DNA from: Paractinoplanes ovalisporus
Lineage (GTDB): Bacteria; Actinomycetota; Actinomycetes; Mycobacteriales; Micromonosporaceae
Direction: 5' to 3'
Assembly (NCBI RefSeq): GCF_016834655.1
Contig: NZ_JAENHP010000033.1
Coordinates: 32,867-96,866 of the forward strand
DNA length: 64,000 nucleotides
Every line of letters starts with the position of its first letter. Position 1 is the stretch's first letter. Below the pieces are notes generated by a model. That model had not been told where the DNA came from, searched no databases, and was given only the letters and a program-made list of their open reading frames with translations. The translations under genes were made by a program, and so were the position numbers. Shown piece by piece: positions 16,719-26,156 of the stretch.

Positions 16719-17609
16719 GTGCTGGAGCTGCGTCACTTCGAATACTTCGTCGCCGTCGCCGAGGAGCGGAACTTCACCCGCGCCGCGGCCCGCCTGCACG
16801 TCGTCCAGTCCGGCGTGAGCGCGGTGATCAAATCGCTGGAGCACGAGATGGGCACGCGGCTGCTCGAGCGCACGTCGAAACGGGTCGAACTGACCGACGC
16901 CGGCGAGGCGCTGCTTCCGCGGGCCCGGGCGGCCATCGACGCCGTACGGGAGGCTCGTGACGCCGTCGACGAGGTGCGCGGCGGCCTGCGCGGCACGGTC
17001 CGGATCGGCACCCTCATCTCGGTCCCGCTGATCGACGTGCCGTCGCTGCTCGGCGCGTTCCACCGGGTGCACCCGAACGTCGGGCTCCGGCTCAGCGTCT
17101 CGCCCCGCGGCTCGGTCGGGCTGCTCGACGCGCTGGCCGACGGCTCGCTCGACGTGGCGTTCGTCTCGGCGCCCGGCCGTCCGCCCGCGGGCATCCGCGT
17201 CCGCCAGATCGAGTCGCGCCGGCTCGACCTGGTGCTGCCCGCGGGGCACCGGCTGGCCGGCGCGGCCGAGGTGCGGATCGCCGACCTGGCCGGGGAGGCG
17301 TTCGTCGACTTCCCGCTCGGTTTCGGCAACCGGACGGTCGTCGACCGGGCGTTCGCCGCGGCCGGGGTGCAGCGCCACGTGGCGATCGAGGTGACCGACA
17401 TCGCGGGCGGCGCCGGCTTCGTACGGGAAGGGCTGGGGGTGGCCATTCTGCCGACGTTCGTGGTGCCCGACGACCGGACGGGACTGGTGCTCAAGAAGGT
17501 GGTGGGCGCCGACCTGGACTGGCCGCTCGGCGTCGCCGTCTCGGCGGTGCGGCGGCCCAGCGCGGCGGCCCGGGCCCTGCTGGCGCTGATCGACGAGAAG
17601 GTCGGTTAG
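16719..17609 (+). CDS. LysR family transcriptional regulator
   Basis: This 296-residue protein has the N-terminal LysR winged HTH (LELRHFEYFVAVAEERNFTRAAARLHVVQSGVSAVIKSLE, split here as the first 40 residues) and a two-lobed effector domain beginning near residue 90 (GTVRIGTLISVPLIDVPSLL). The GTG start gives the standard N-terminus. It is divergent from the MFS pump gene, the classical arrangement of a LysR activator and its target. Confidence 0.94.
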   Translation: MLELRHFEYFVAVAEERNFTRAAARLHVVQSGVSAVIKSLEHEMGTRLLERTSKRVELTDAGEALLPRARAAIDAVREARDAVDEVRGGLRGTVRIGTLISVPLIDVPSLLGAFHRVHPNVGLRLSVSPRGSVGLLDALADGSLDVAFVSAPGRPPAGIRVRQIESRRLDLVLPAGHRLAGAAEVRIADLAGEAFVDFPLGFGNRTVVDRAFAAAGVQRHVAIEVTDIAGGAGFVREGLGVAILPTFVVPDDRTGLVLKKVVGADLDWPLGVAVSAVRRPSAAARALLALIDEKVG

Positions 17610-17636
17610 CCCGAAACGCTCTCATGATTGCCCTTC

Positions 17637-17662
17637 GTCCGTAAAACTTTCACATAACGGAC
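17637..17662. promoter_or_regulatory. Inverted repeat upstream of membrane-protein gene
   Basis: GTCCGT (17637-17642) and ACGGAC (17657-17662) flank an AT-rich 14-base centre containing AAAACTTTCACATA, 16 bases before the start at 17679. It could be an operator overlapping the promoter or a weak hairpin. No further evidence. Confidence 0.35.
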
Positions 17663-17678
17663 CTGAGGGGGAGCGGCG

Positions 17679-18809
17679 GTGGCAGAGCAACAACCGGCCG
17701 AGTCGGTGCTGCAGTTCCGGCGGTTCGCGCTGGCGGTCTGCCTGATCGGCATGCTCGTCCAGCTCGGGCTGACCGCTTACTACCTGGGCATGGGACACAA
17801 GGCCCAGCCCCACCACGTGCCGGTCGGGCTGGTGTCGCCCGCCGCCGAGCGCGGCCAGGTGGCCGGGCTGCTCACCGAGCGGGGCTACTTCAAGGTCACC
17901 GACTACGCCACGGCCGACGACCTCGAGATCGCGATCAAACGGCGCGACGTGTACGGCGGGGTCGACATCACCGGCACGCGGCCCCACCTGTACGTGGCGT
18001 CGGCCGCCGGTCCCGCCGCGGCCTCGCTGCTGCGCACCACGTTCACCTCGGTCGTGCAGCAGCAGACGGCGGCCGAGCTCCAGCGCCTGGCCGACCAGGG
18101 TGACCGCATCGCCGTCTCGCGCGCCCAGCAGCTCAACTCGCCACCGCCGATCACCGACGTGGTGCCGCTGCCCGACGACGACGTCAACGGCGTCTCGCTC
18201 GGCTTCCTCACCCAGGCGCTCGCCCTGGGCGGCACCATCGCGTCGATGGGCCTGGGCCGCCTGATCCCCCGTACGCGCAGATCCTGGCGCCGTGGCATCG
18301 CCCACGTCAGCATCCTGGCCGTCTATGCGCTCGGATCGGCCGCGGCCGTGCTCTGGTCGATGGGCTGGTTCGGCGTGGGGGTCACCGCCGACCGCAGCGA
18401 GATGCTCGGCATCTTCTCGTTGATCTCGCTGGCCATCACCGCCTCCACGGCCGGCGCGGTGGCGATCTTCGGCCCTGTCGGCGCCCTGCTCGGCGCCCTC
18501 TACTTCACGGTCGGCACGGTGATCTCGGGCGCCAGCATCCTGCCCGAGTTCCTGCCCGCGTTCGGCCGCCACCTCGGGGCCAACCTGCCGACCGGCGCCG
18601 GCGTGCAGGCCGTGCGCGACAACCTGTACTTCCCGGCCGCCGACATCCAGGGCCACCTGATCGTGCTCGCCCTCTACGCCGGCATCGGCGCGCTGGTCGT
18701 GCTCGTCACCAACATGCTGCCCAACCGGCGGAACCAGACGTCCGAGGTCGACCTCGACCTGGCCCACCGGCTCGAGGGCTCGGAACGACGCGAGCCCGTG
18801 AAACTCTGA
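17679..18809 (+). CDS. Membrane protein of the ABC-2/YhgE-Pip type
   Basis: This 376-residue protein has one N-terminal membrane helix (about residues 15-35), an extracytoplasmic domain of roughly 110 residues (PVGLVSPAAERGQVAGLL and AIKRRDVYGGVDI, as in ABC-2 permeases), and then about five C-terminal helices. This layout is that of YhgE/Pip-like and ABC-2 export permeases. No ATPase is next to it. The GTG start follows GAGGGGGAGCGG. The tail is charged and cytoplasmic. The function is unknown; envelope export is a family-based guess. Confidence 0.72.
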   Translation: MAEQQPAESVLQFRRFALAVCLIGMLVQLGLTAYYLGMGHKAQPHHVPVGLVSPAAERGQVAGLLTERGYFKVTDYATADDLEIAIKRRDVYGGVDITGTRPHLYVASAAGPAAASLLRTTFTSVVQQQTAAELQRLADQGDRIAVSRAQQLNSPPPITDVVPLPDDDVNGVSLGFLTQALALGGTIASMGLGRLIPRTRRSWRRGIAHVSILAVYALGSAAAVLWSMGWFGVGVTADRSEMLGIFSLISLAITASTAGAVAIFGPVGALLGALYFTVGTVISGASILPEFLPAFGRHLGANLPTGAGVQAVRDNLYFPAADIQGHLIVLALYAGIGALVVLVTNMLPNRRNQTSEVDLDLAHRLEGSERREPVKL

Positions 18810-18842
18810 GATCGCGGGCCCGACCTGCCGATCACCAGGGAC

Positions 18843-19445
18843 ATGCCCGTACGCACCCGAGTCACCGTCCCCCTCCGCTACGCCGACGGTTACGCCACGA
18901 CCGCCCAGATGGTCACGTTCGACGGCCTGTCCGACGGCAAGGAGCACCTGGCGCTCGCGCTCGGCACGCCCGGCGAGTTCCCCCTCGTACGTCTGCATTC
19001 CGAATGCCTGACCGGCGAGGTGTTCGGCTCGCAGCGCTGCGACTGCGGCCCGCAGCTGCGCGAATCCGTCGAGCGGATCGCCGAGCGCGGGGGCTACCTG
19101 CTCTATCTGCGCCAGGAGGGCCGGGGCATCGGGCTCTACAACAAGCTCGACACGTACACCCTGCAGGACGCCGGGCTCGACACCTACCAGGCCAACCGCG
19201 CACTCGGGCACGGCGACGACCAGCGCGACTATGCCGCCGCCGCGCAGATGCTCACGGCCCTCGGGGCCACCACCGTCGACCTGCTGACCAACAATCCGGA
19301 CAAGGTCGCCCAACTGCGCAAGAACCAGATTTCCGTACGGGAGGTCGTGCGCACCGGCGTGCACGCGTCCCCGGCCAACCGGCGTTACCTGGAGGCCAAG
19401 GTCGCCCACACCGGGCACACGATCGCCCTGGATGCCGTGCGTTGA
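18843..19445 (+). CDS. ribA: GTP cyclohydrolase II
   Basis: This 200-residue monofunctional enzyme opens GTP to the pyrimidine precursor of riboflavin, releasing formate and pyrophosphate. The zinc ligands Cys55, Cys66 and Cys68 are visible in ECLTGEVFGSQRCDC, and the catalytic RQEGRGIGLYNK begins at residue 90. There is no fused DHBP synthase (RibB) domain, and no other riboflavin genes flank it, so it is probably a second, free-standing copy or serves a flavin- or deazapurine-like pathway. CAGGGAC precedes the ATG. Confidence 0.94.
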   Translation: MPVRTRVTVPLRYADGYATTAQMVTFDGLSDGKEHLALALGTPGEFPLVRLHSECLTGEVFGSQRCDCGPQLRESVERIAERGGYLLYLRQEGRGIGLYNKLDTYTLQDAGLDTYQANRALGHGDDQRDYAAAAQMLTALGATTVDLLTNNPDKVAQLRKNQISVREVVRTGVHASPANRRYLEAKVAHTGHTIALDAVR

Positions 19446-19494
19446 ATCACGCCCGCGCGGCTCAGGTTTCCGCGCGGGTGCCGAACAGGAGTTC

Positions 19495-20094
19495 GTGGGG
19501 ATTGAGCGGATCAACTCGCGGATCGCGGACATCCAGAGCCGCATGATCGCGATGCAGACGCAACAGGCGGGCCGGAACGTGCAGGCCCAGTCGGCCAAGT
19601 CCGCGACGGGGGCCGAGGGCGGGTCCTTCGCCAGCGCCCTCGAGAGCGCGGTGGCCCAGACCGGCGCCGGCAAGACCTACACCCTCAACAGCAAGGGCAT
19701 TCCGACCGAGCTGGCCGCCTACGGCAACGGCAAGATCCCGGCCAATGCGCTCGAGCAGGTCGGCAACACCCGGCACAAGCTCTGGGCGCCGGCCGCCGAG
19801 TCGCTCAACCGGATGATCAACGACGCCAAGCGGGAAGGCGTCACCATCGGCATCACCGACTCCTACCGTCCGTACGAGGAACAGGTTGATCTCGCCCGCC
19901 GCAAGGGGCTCTATTCCCAGGGCGGGCTGGCGGCCAAGCCCGGAACCAGCGAACACGGCTGGGGCATGGCCACCGACCTCGACCTGAACTCGAAGGCGCA
20001 GGCGTGGATCCGCGCCAACGGCGAGAAGTACGGCTTCTCCGAGAACGTGCCGCGCGAGCCGTGGCACTGGGAGTACAAGCCGCCGACCGCCTGA
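19495..20094 (+). CDS. M15-family D-Ala-D-Ala carboxypeptidase-like peptidase
   Basis: A VanY/M15 peptidase domain occupies the C-terminal half. The zinc-site motifs are SYRPYEEQ, SEHGWGMATDLD (HxxxxxxD) and PWHWEY (the final histidine). GTG 19495 (199 residues) is chosen because AGGAG precedes it. Its spacing of three bases is tight, so a start further in is possible. The N-terminus (IERINSRIADIQSRM, then SFASALESA) has no signal peptide and recalls the leader of peptidoglycan hydrolases found in actinobacterial flagellar loci, which would suggest export by another route. That link is tentative. Confidence 0.82.
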   Translation: MGIERINSRIADIQSRMIAMQTQQAGRNVQAQSAKSATGAEGGSFASALESAVAQTGAGKTYTLNSKGIPTELAAYGNGKIPANALEQVGNTRHKLWAPAAESLNRMINDAKREGVTIGITDSYRPYEEQVDLARRKGLYSQGGLAAKPGTSEHGWGMATDLDLNSKAQAWIRANGEKYGFSENVPREPWHWEYKPPTA

Positions 20095-20096
20095 GG

Positions 20097-20191
20097 TTCC
20101 GCGCACGGTGTTGATCGTTTCCGCACGCGGGCGTTGATGCTGACGTTTTACGCGCGGGCGTTGATGCTGATGTTTACGCGCGGGCGATGAT
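20097..20191. repeat. 26-27-bp tandem array that includes a gene 3' end
   Basis: On the minus strand the unit ATCAACGCCCGCGCGTAAAA plus CGTCAGC recurs about four times, degrading with distance. The first unit is the end of the methyltransferase gene itself, including its TAA stop. The array fills the space between two convergent genes. See the matching finding. Confidence 0.75.
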
Positions 20192-20971
20192 CTCGCCGTG
20201 CAGCAGGGACATCCAACCGTCGGGGTCGGCCGCCCAGTCACGCCACGCCTGTGAGAGGCGGGCTAGGTCGTCGCGGGTCGCGGCGCCGGTACGCTCGGCC
20301 GTCGCGGCCATGTCCGACTTCAGGATGCGGTCGGCCCACATGCCGCCCCACCACTCACGGTCGGCCGGCGTCGCGAAGCACCACGTGCTCGACGTCGCCG
20401 TCACATCGGTCAGACCGGCCGCGTGGGCCCAGGCCAGCAGGTGCCGGGCCGCGTCGGGCTCACCGCCGTTGCCCCGCGCCACCTGCTCGTAGAGGGCGAG
20501 CCATTCGTCGAGCTCGGGCAGCCGCGGATACCAGGCGAAGGCCGCATAATCACTGTCCCGTACGGCGATCAGCCCGCCCGGCTTCGTGACCCGGCGCATC
20601 TCGCGCAGGGCCGCCACCGGGTCGCCCAGATGCTGCAGCACCTGATGCGCGTGCACCACGTCGAACGTATCGTCGGGGAAGTCGAGCCGGTGCACGTCGC
20701 CGACCGCGAAGTCGACGTTGGTCAGACCGCGCCGGGCGATCTCGGCCCGCGCCAGGTCGAGCGCGCCCTCGGTCACCTCCAGCGCGGTGACCCTCGCGGG
20801 TGTGATCAGGCTCGCGAAGTCGGCCGTGATGGTGCCGGGACCACAACCGACGTCGAGCACCGCGACGCCGGAGGAAAGATGCGGCAGGAGGTACGCCGCC
20901 GAATTCTCTGCGGTGCGCCACCGGTGGGAGCGCAAGACCGATTCATGATGACCGTGGGTGTACGTCGCCAT
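20174..20971 (-). CDS. SAM-dependent methyltransferase
   Basis: This 265-residue class I methyltransferase has motif I in VAVLDVGCGPGTITADFA (about residues 36-53), an acidic loop after strand 2, and the post-I and motif II segments FAVGDVHRLDFPDDTFDVVHAHQVLQHL split over two strands, typical of UbiE/ubiquinone-type Methyltransf_11 proteins. Start ATG 20971 begins MATYTHGHHESVLRSH, the usual family N-terminus. The substrate is not deducible. Its last codons form the first unit of a tandem array. Confidence 0.9.
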   Translation of the reverse strand: MATYTHGHHESVLRSHRWRTAENSAAYLLPHLSSGVAVLDVGCGPGTITADFASLITPARVTALEVTEGALDLARAEIARRGLTNVDFAVGDVHRLDFPDDTFDVVHAHQVLQHLGDPVAALREMRRVTKPGGLIAVRDSDYAAFAWYPRLPELDEWLALYEQVARGNGGEPDAARHLLAWAHAAGLTDVTATSSTWCFATPADREWWGGMWADRILKSDMAATAERTGAATRDDLARLSQAWRDWAADPDGWMSLLHGEIIARA

Positions 20972-21083
20972 GCCCCTCACGCTATGCCCGCCGTCCTCAC
21001 ATGTGGGACAACTTTCCCATCTAATGGGAGGCGTTCTCTTTTTCGATTTCTCCGTACGCAGTTCAGGCCGTACTTTTGTGCGC

Positions 21084-22106
<1,023 letters not shown>

Positions 22107-22150
22107 CTTCCGCGGCGCCTTTCGTGGCCTGACTCCCGTCGCGGCATCCT

Positions 22151-22189
22151 GTGGAAGCCCGGCTCCCCATGGTGGAACCGGGCTTCCAC
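22151..22189 (+). terminator. Strong hairpin after asd
   Basis: GTGGAAGCCCGG (22151-22162) and CCGGGCTTCCAC (22178-22189) form a perfect 12-bp stem with a 15-base loop, 44 bases after the asd stop. There is no U-tract, as is common for actinobacterial terminators, so termination or 3'-end protection of the asd mRNA is likely. Confidence 0.65.
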
Positions 22190-22260
22190 GGTCACCGCCT
22201 GGTCGACACCCGTGGCCGCCTGGGAACGGTCGTCGCCGTGCGGGTAGCGGACACTTCTGG

Positions 22261-22446
22261 CTGCGCCTCGTTCCCGCCACGGCTTGGCCTTGTTCCCGCG
22301 CCATGGCTTGGGCCTTGTTCCCACCGCGGCTTGGGCCTCGTTCCCGGCACGACTTGGGCCCCGTTCCCGCTCCACGGCTTGGGCCTCGTTCCCACCGCGT
22401 CCTGCGCCTCTCTCCCGCCTCGGCCCGCGGCTTGTTCCCGCCACGG
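22261..22446. repeat. Tandem ~23-bp array in spacer 22107-22591
   Basis: Eight imperfect units with consensus CTTGGGCCTCGTTCCCNCC plus ACGG, each 19-26 bases, run head to tail. They fill most of the 485-base spacer between asd and the 67-residue protein gene. Units differ in length and there are no unique spacers. No open frame with homology is seen. Confidence 0.8.
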
Positions 22447-22466
22447 TTACGAAACCGCGTTAGCTC

Positions 22467-22504
22467 AAAACCGCCCTGGTCACACGGCCGGGGCGGTTTT
22501 TGTT
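22467..22504 (+). terminator. Rho-independent terminator
   Basis: The stem AAAACCGCCC / GGGCGGTTTT with a 14-base loop is followed by TTTTTGTT, a textbook intrinsic terminator that is rare in this GC-rich DNA. The A-run on the other side makes it partly bidirectional. It closes the spacer after asd and the repeat array. Confidence 0.85.
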
Positions 22505-22591
22505 GTCCTTGCCTCACCCTCCAATGTGGAAATCTAGGACATTTTGCCCGAATCGGTGGCGGATGGTCGGTTTGAGGTGCAGAGTGATTGC

Positions 22592-22795
22592 ATGAGCGAC
22601 AGTGGGCCCGGCGGAGGCTACTTCTGGTGCCTTCGCCACCATCGGGTCGAGAGCGGCGACGACGTGTGTCCCGCTCAATATCGACTCGGCCCCTACGCCA
22701 CGGCCGACGAAGCTGAGCGAGCGCTCGAGACTGTCGAGAAGCGCAACGCCGAGTGGGACGCCGAGGATGCCCGCTGGACCGGGGAGGCCGGCTGA
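22592..22795 (+). CDS. Small conserved actinobacterial protein
   Basis: This 67-residue protein reads GGGYFWCLRHHRVE near the start, then a CPAQYRLGPYATADEAERAL core. The one pair of cysteines plus histidines (WC, HH, VC) might bind a metal. Similar short proteins (a FWCL-HHRVE start with a LGPY motif) are, from memory, widespread and uncharacterised in actinobacteria. ATG 22592 is the start that matches that N-terminus. It precedes the Ala/Lys-rich gene by 133 bases on the same strand. Confidence 0.75.
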   Translation: MSDSGPGGGYFWCLRHHRVESGDDVCPAQYRLGPYATADEAERALETVEKRNAEWDAEDARWTGEAG

Positions 22796-22928
22796 CGCCG
22801 GTGCCGGCCCCCGAGACCATGCCGCACCACTGATCGCCCTCATCGATCGTTGCAGTCTCCGGGCGGGGACAAGCCCGCAGACGTACGCGCATCACTCGCG
22901 CAGTCATTCGCAAGGAGGAACACCCCAG

Positions 22929-25900
22929 ATGGCCGTTGCCAAAAAGGCCCCCGATTCTGCTTCCAGAGCGGACAAAAACCGTATTTCGCGTACGTCGGCG
23001 CGCGAGCCCACGGCCGCCGCGTCGCGATCCGCGGGGTCTCGTTCGGGTGCTGTTCGTTCTGGGACGGTGGCCGCTCGAAGCGCGACGGCGGCCAAGGGTG
23101 TGACCGCGTCTGGTAAGTCCGTTACCGCGCGGGGTACGACGGCCGCCGCCAAGTCTGTTGGCGGCGCGAAGAGTGTTGGCGCTGCGAAGTCGGCCGCCGC
23201 GAAGCCGGGATCCGCGAAGACGGCGGCGGCCAAGATCGGTGCTACGAAGGTGGCTGTTGCTAAGGCGAGCGCCGCTAAGACCGCAACCACCAAGGCGGCC
23301 GCTGCGAAGTCGGGGGCCGCGAAGACGGCGGCGGCCAAGATCGGCGCTACGAAGGTGGCTGTTGCTAAGGCGAGCGCCGCCAAGACCGCAACCACCAAGG
23401 CGACCGCTGCGAAGTCGGCCACTGCGAAGTCGGGGCCCGCGAAGACGGCAGCGGCGAAGGCCGGTGCTGCGAAGACGGCCGCCGCGACGGCAACCACCAA
23501 AGCGGCCGCCGCGAAGTCGGCCGCTGTGAAGACTGCAGCCACCAAAGCGGCCGCTGCGAAAACGGGCGCTGCGAAAACGGGCGCTGCGAACACTGGCGCT
23601 GTGAAGTCCGCTGGCACCAAGACTGCTGCCGCGGCGGGGGCGGGCAAGATTGCCGGCTCGAAGGCGGCTTCCGCGTCCAAGCCGGCGGTGGGTAAGGCGA
23701 TTGCGCCCAAGCAGCGGACGGCGGGCACCGCCGCACGCGGCGGCGCCGCGAAGCTGGCCACGACCAAGGCCTCTGCGACTGGGACTTCCGCGGCCAAGGC
23801 GGCGGGGACCAAGGCGCCGGCGGGCCGGGCGAGCGCGGGTAAGACGAGTGCTGGCAAGGGATCCGCGACCGCGACGGCACGTGCCGGGGGCAAGTCGGGA
23901 AGCTCCACGAGCGCGCCTTCGTCCACGATGGGCCGACTGGGTGGCGCGGCGGGAACCGACGCGACGGCCCGGACCGCTGCGGTTCGGGGGAGTGCGACGG
24001 CGCGGGCCGCTGCGGTTCGGGGGAGTGCGACGGCGCGGACCGCGGATGCGACTGCTGAGGGCGCTGGTGGTGTGACGGCGGCGAAAGCGGCCCGGGCCAA
24101 TGGCGCGACCTCGCGGGCGGGTTCGGGGGCCAGGAAGAGCACCGCTTCGGCTGCGGCCGCGGTGAAGGCGGCCTCGGCCGCCAAGAAGGCGACCACCGCC
24201 GCCCGGACGGCGGCGGGGGCGGCAACCGGGGTGGCCAGGGTTCCGGCCAGCCGCGGTGCGACCAAGACGGCGGCTATCAAGGCTGGGGCGATGACAACAG
24301 CGAGCAAGACGACCGCGGCCAAGGCCGCCAAGAAGACGGCGGCGGCCAAGACCACTACGGCGACCCGGAAGACCACGGCCGCGGCCAGCAGCGCCACGGC
24401 TTCTCGTAAGGCGACGACCGTGTCGGCGACCGGCAGCGCTTCGGGCGCGAAGAAGGCCGCCGGTGGCGCCGGGGGCCGGAAGGTGGCCGCGGCGGCCAGC
24501 GGGTCGGGAACGCGGAAGGTGACCGCGGCGGCGGGCGGTTCCGGCACGCGGAAGGTGACTGCAGCGGCCGGCGGCTCGGGTGCGCGGAAGGTGACTGCGG
24601 CGGCGGGCGGTTCCGGCACGCGGAAGGTGACGGCTGCGGCTGGGAGTGCTTCGGGGGCGCGGAAGGTGACTGCCGCGGCTGGTAGTGCTTCTGGTGCGCG
24701 GAAGGTGACCGCGGCGGCTGACAGCACGACGGCTGCTCGGAAGACGACCACGGCGGCGGCCAAGAAGGCGGCGGGTGGCGGCACTGCGGCTGCGCGGAAG
24801 GCTACGGCGGCTGCGGAAAGTGCTACGGCGGCCCGGAAGACGACGACGGCGACGGCGGCCAAGAGCACGACTGCGGCCAAGAGCGCCACCGCGGCCAAGA
24901 GCACAGCGGCGGCCAAGAAGACTGCGGCCAAGGCGACTACGCGGCCGGCCACCAAGTCGTCGGCCAAGAACGGGCCTGCTACCAAGGCTTCGGCCACGAG
25001 CGCCGCCGCGGGAACGGCGGCGGCCAAGAAGGCGGGTGCCGGCAAGGCTTCGGCCAAGACCACTACGGCCAAGGCGGCCAAGGCGGTTACCGCGGCCAAG
25101 GCGGCTACCGCGGCGGCCCGGACCGCTACGGCGTCGGCCAACAAGGCTGCGGCCGGCACGGCCCGTGCGGGTTACAACCGCAGCACCACCGCTTCGGCCA
25201 ACCGGGCCGCGGCCGGCGCCGCCAAGAGTGGCACCAACCGCGCCACGGCCTCGGCCGATCGCAGCTCGGCGGCTTCGGCCAACCGGGCGGCGGCCGCTGC
25301 GGCCAAGGCGGGCGCCAAGTCGACGGCGGCCGCGAAGAAGGCGACCGCGGCCCGGAAGGCGGCCGCTACGAAGTCGACGGCCCCGAAGTCGGCTGCCACG
25401 AAGTCGACGGCCGCGAAGCCCACGGCGACGAAGGCGGCGAAGTCGACGGCTGCGAAGAGCACGGCGACGAAGGCAGCGAAGTCGACCGCCGCGAAGAGCA
25501 CGGCCGCGAAGGCAACGAAGTCGACCGCGGCGAAGAGCACGGCGACGAAGGCGGCGACCAAGAAGGCGGCGCCGGCCAAGAAGGCTGCGACGGCGAAGAA
25601 GGCCGCCCCGGCCAAGACCGCCGCCAAGAAGGCAGCGCCCGCGAAGACCGCGGCGAAGAAGGCCCCGGCCAAGACCGCGACCAAGAGCGCGGCCAGGCCG
25701 GCGACCAAGGCCGTCGCCAAGAAAGCGCCGGCCCGGAAGGCGACCACCGCCAAGGCCGCCCCCGCGAAGAAGACGACGGCGCCGCGTTCGCTCGGGCGTA
25801 CGGCTGTGGAGGGCACCACCAGGACCGCGAGCGGAGCCGGCAGCCGGTCGGCCGTCGCGAAGGTGGCCGGTCTGAGCCCGGTGGCCTCGCGGGGCGGCAA

Positions 25901-26156
25901 CAAGCCCGCGGCCACGCCGACGGCCAAGCGGAGCACAACGAACGAGGCGGGCGCGACCCGGGGCCGGGCCACCCGGTCGGCGAACACGCCGCGGGCGGCG
26001 GCGACCACCAAGAACTCGTCGACCAACCGGGCCCGGGTCAGCAAGGCGGCCTCGGCCGCGGCGGCTCGCCAGGCCGCGCTGGGCAACACCCCGGCCGCGG
26101 ACATGATGGACGCGCCGGTCACGACCGCTCGCAAGGCGGCCGCGCGCCGGCGCTGA
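22929..26156 (+). CDS. Giant Ala/Lys/Thr-rich histone H1-like protein
   Basis: This 1075-residue protein is almost entirely low complexity: Ala, Lys, Thr, Ser, Gly and Arg, with motifs such as KTAAAK, AAKSTAAK, RKVTAAAG and KKAAPAK repeated throughout. There is no acidic residue for long stretches and no recognisable folded domain. The composition is that of histone H1 tails and of the C-tails of actinobacterial HU/HupS proteins, so non-specific DNA or RNA compaction is the likely role. Start ATG 22929 has an AGGAGGAAC ribosome site. The internal repeats are codon-diverse, indicating selection on protein rather than recent DNA slippage alone. The frame stays open for 3.2 kb. Confidence 0.8.
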   Translation: MAVAKKAPDSASRADKNRISRTSAREPTAAASRSAGSRSGAVRSGTVAARSATAAKGVTASGKSVTARGTTAAAKSVGGAKSVGAAKSAAAKPGSAKTAAAKIGATKVAVAKASAAKTATTKAAAAKSGAAKTAAAKIGATKVAVAKASAAKTATTKATAAKSATAKSGPAKTAAAKAGAAKTAAATATTKAAAAKSAAVKTAATKAAAAKTGAAKTGAANTGAVKSAGTKTAAAAGAGKIAGSKAASASKPAVGKAIAPKQRTAGTAARGGAAKLATTKASATGTSAAKAAGTKAPAGRASAGKTSAGKGSATATARAGGKSGSSTSAPSSTMGRLGGAAGTDATARTAAVRGSATARAAAVRGSATARTADATAEGAGGVTAAKAARANGATSRAGSGARKSTASAAAAVKAASAAKKATTAARTAAGAATGVARVPASRGATKTAAIKAGAMTTASKTTAAKAAKKTAAAKTTTATRKTTAAASSATASRKATTVSATGSASGAKKAAGGAGGRKVAAAASGSGTRKVTAAAGGSGTRKVTAAAGGSGARKVTAAAGGSGTRKVTAAAGSASGARKVTAAAGSASGARKVTAAADSTTAARKTTTAAAKKAAGGGTAAARKATAAAESATAARKTTTATAAKSTTAAKSATAAKSTAAAKKTAAKATTRPATKSSAKNGPATKASATSAAAGTAAAKKAGAGKASAKTTTAKAAKAVTAAKAATAAARTATASANKAAAGTARAGYNRSTTASANRAAAGAAKSGTNRATASADRSSAASANRAAAAAAKAGAKSTAAAKKATAARKAAATKSTAPKSAATKSTAAKPTATKAAKSTAAKSTATKAAKSTAAKSTAAKATKSTAAKSTATKAATKKAAPAKKAATAKKAAPAKTAAKKAAPAKTAAKKAPAKTATKSAARPATKAVAKKAPARKATTAKAAPAKKTTAPRSLGRTAVEGTTRTASGAGSRSAVAKVAGLSPVASRGGNKPAATPTAKRSTTNEAGATRGRATRSANTPRAAATTKNSSTNRARVSKAASAAAARQAALGNTPAADMMDAPVTTARKAAARRR

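Noticed and set aside
17622..19673. Minus-strand frame antisense to ribA and the membrane-protein gene
   Set aside because: The plus-strand products have clear catalytic motifs and proper starts. The minus product has no recognisable features.
22261..22446. Possible CRISPR array
   Set aside because: Units are directly adjacent and vary in length, there are no unique spacers, and no cas genes are near.
22600..22928. Extension of the Ala/Lys-rich protein upstream to 22602
   Set aside because: It would overlap the conserved 67-residue gene. A strong AGGAGGAAC site directly precedes ATG 22929.
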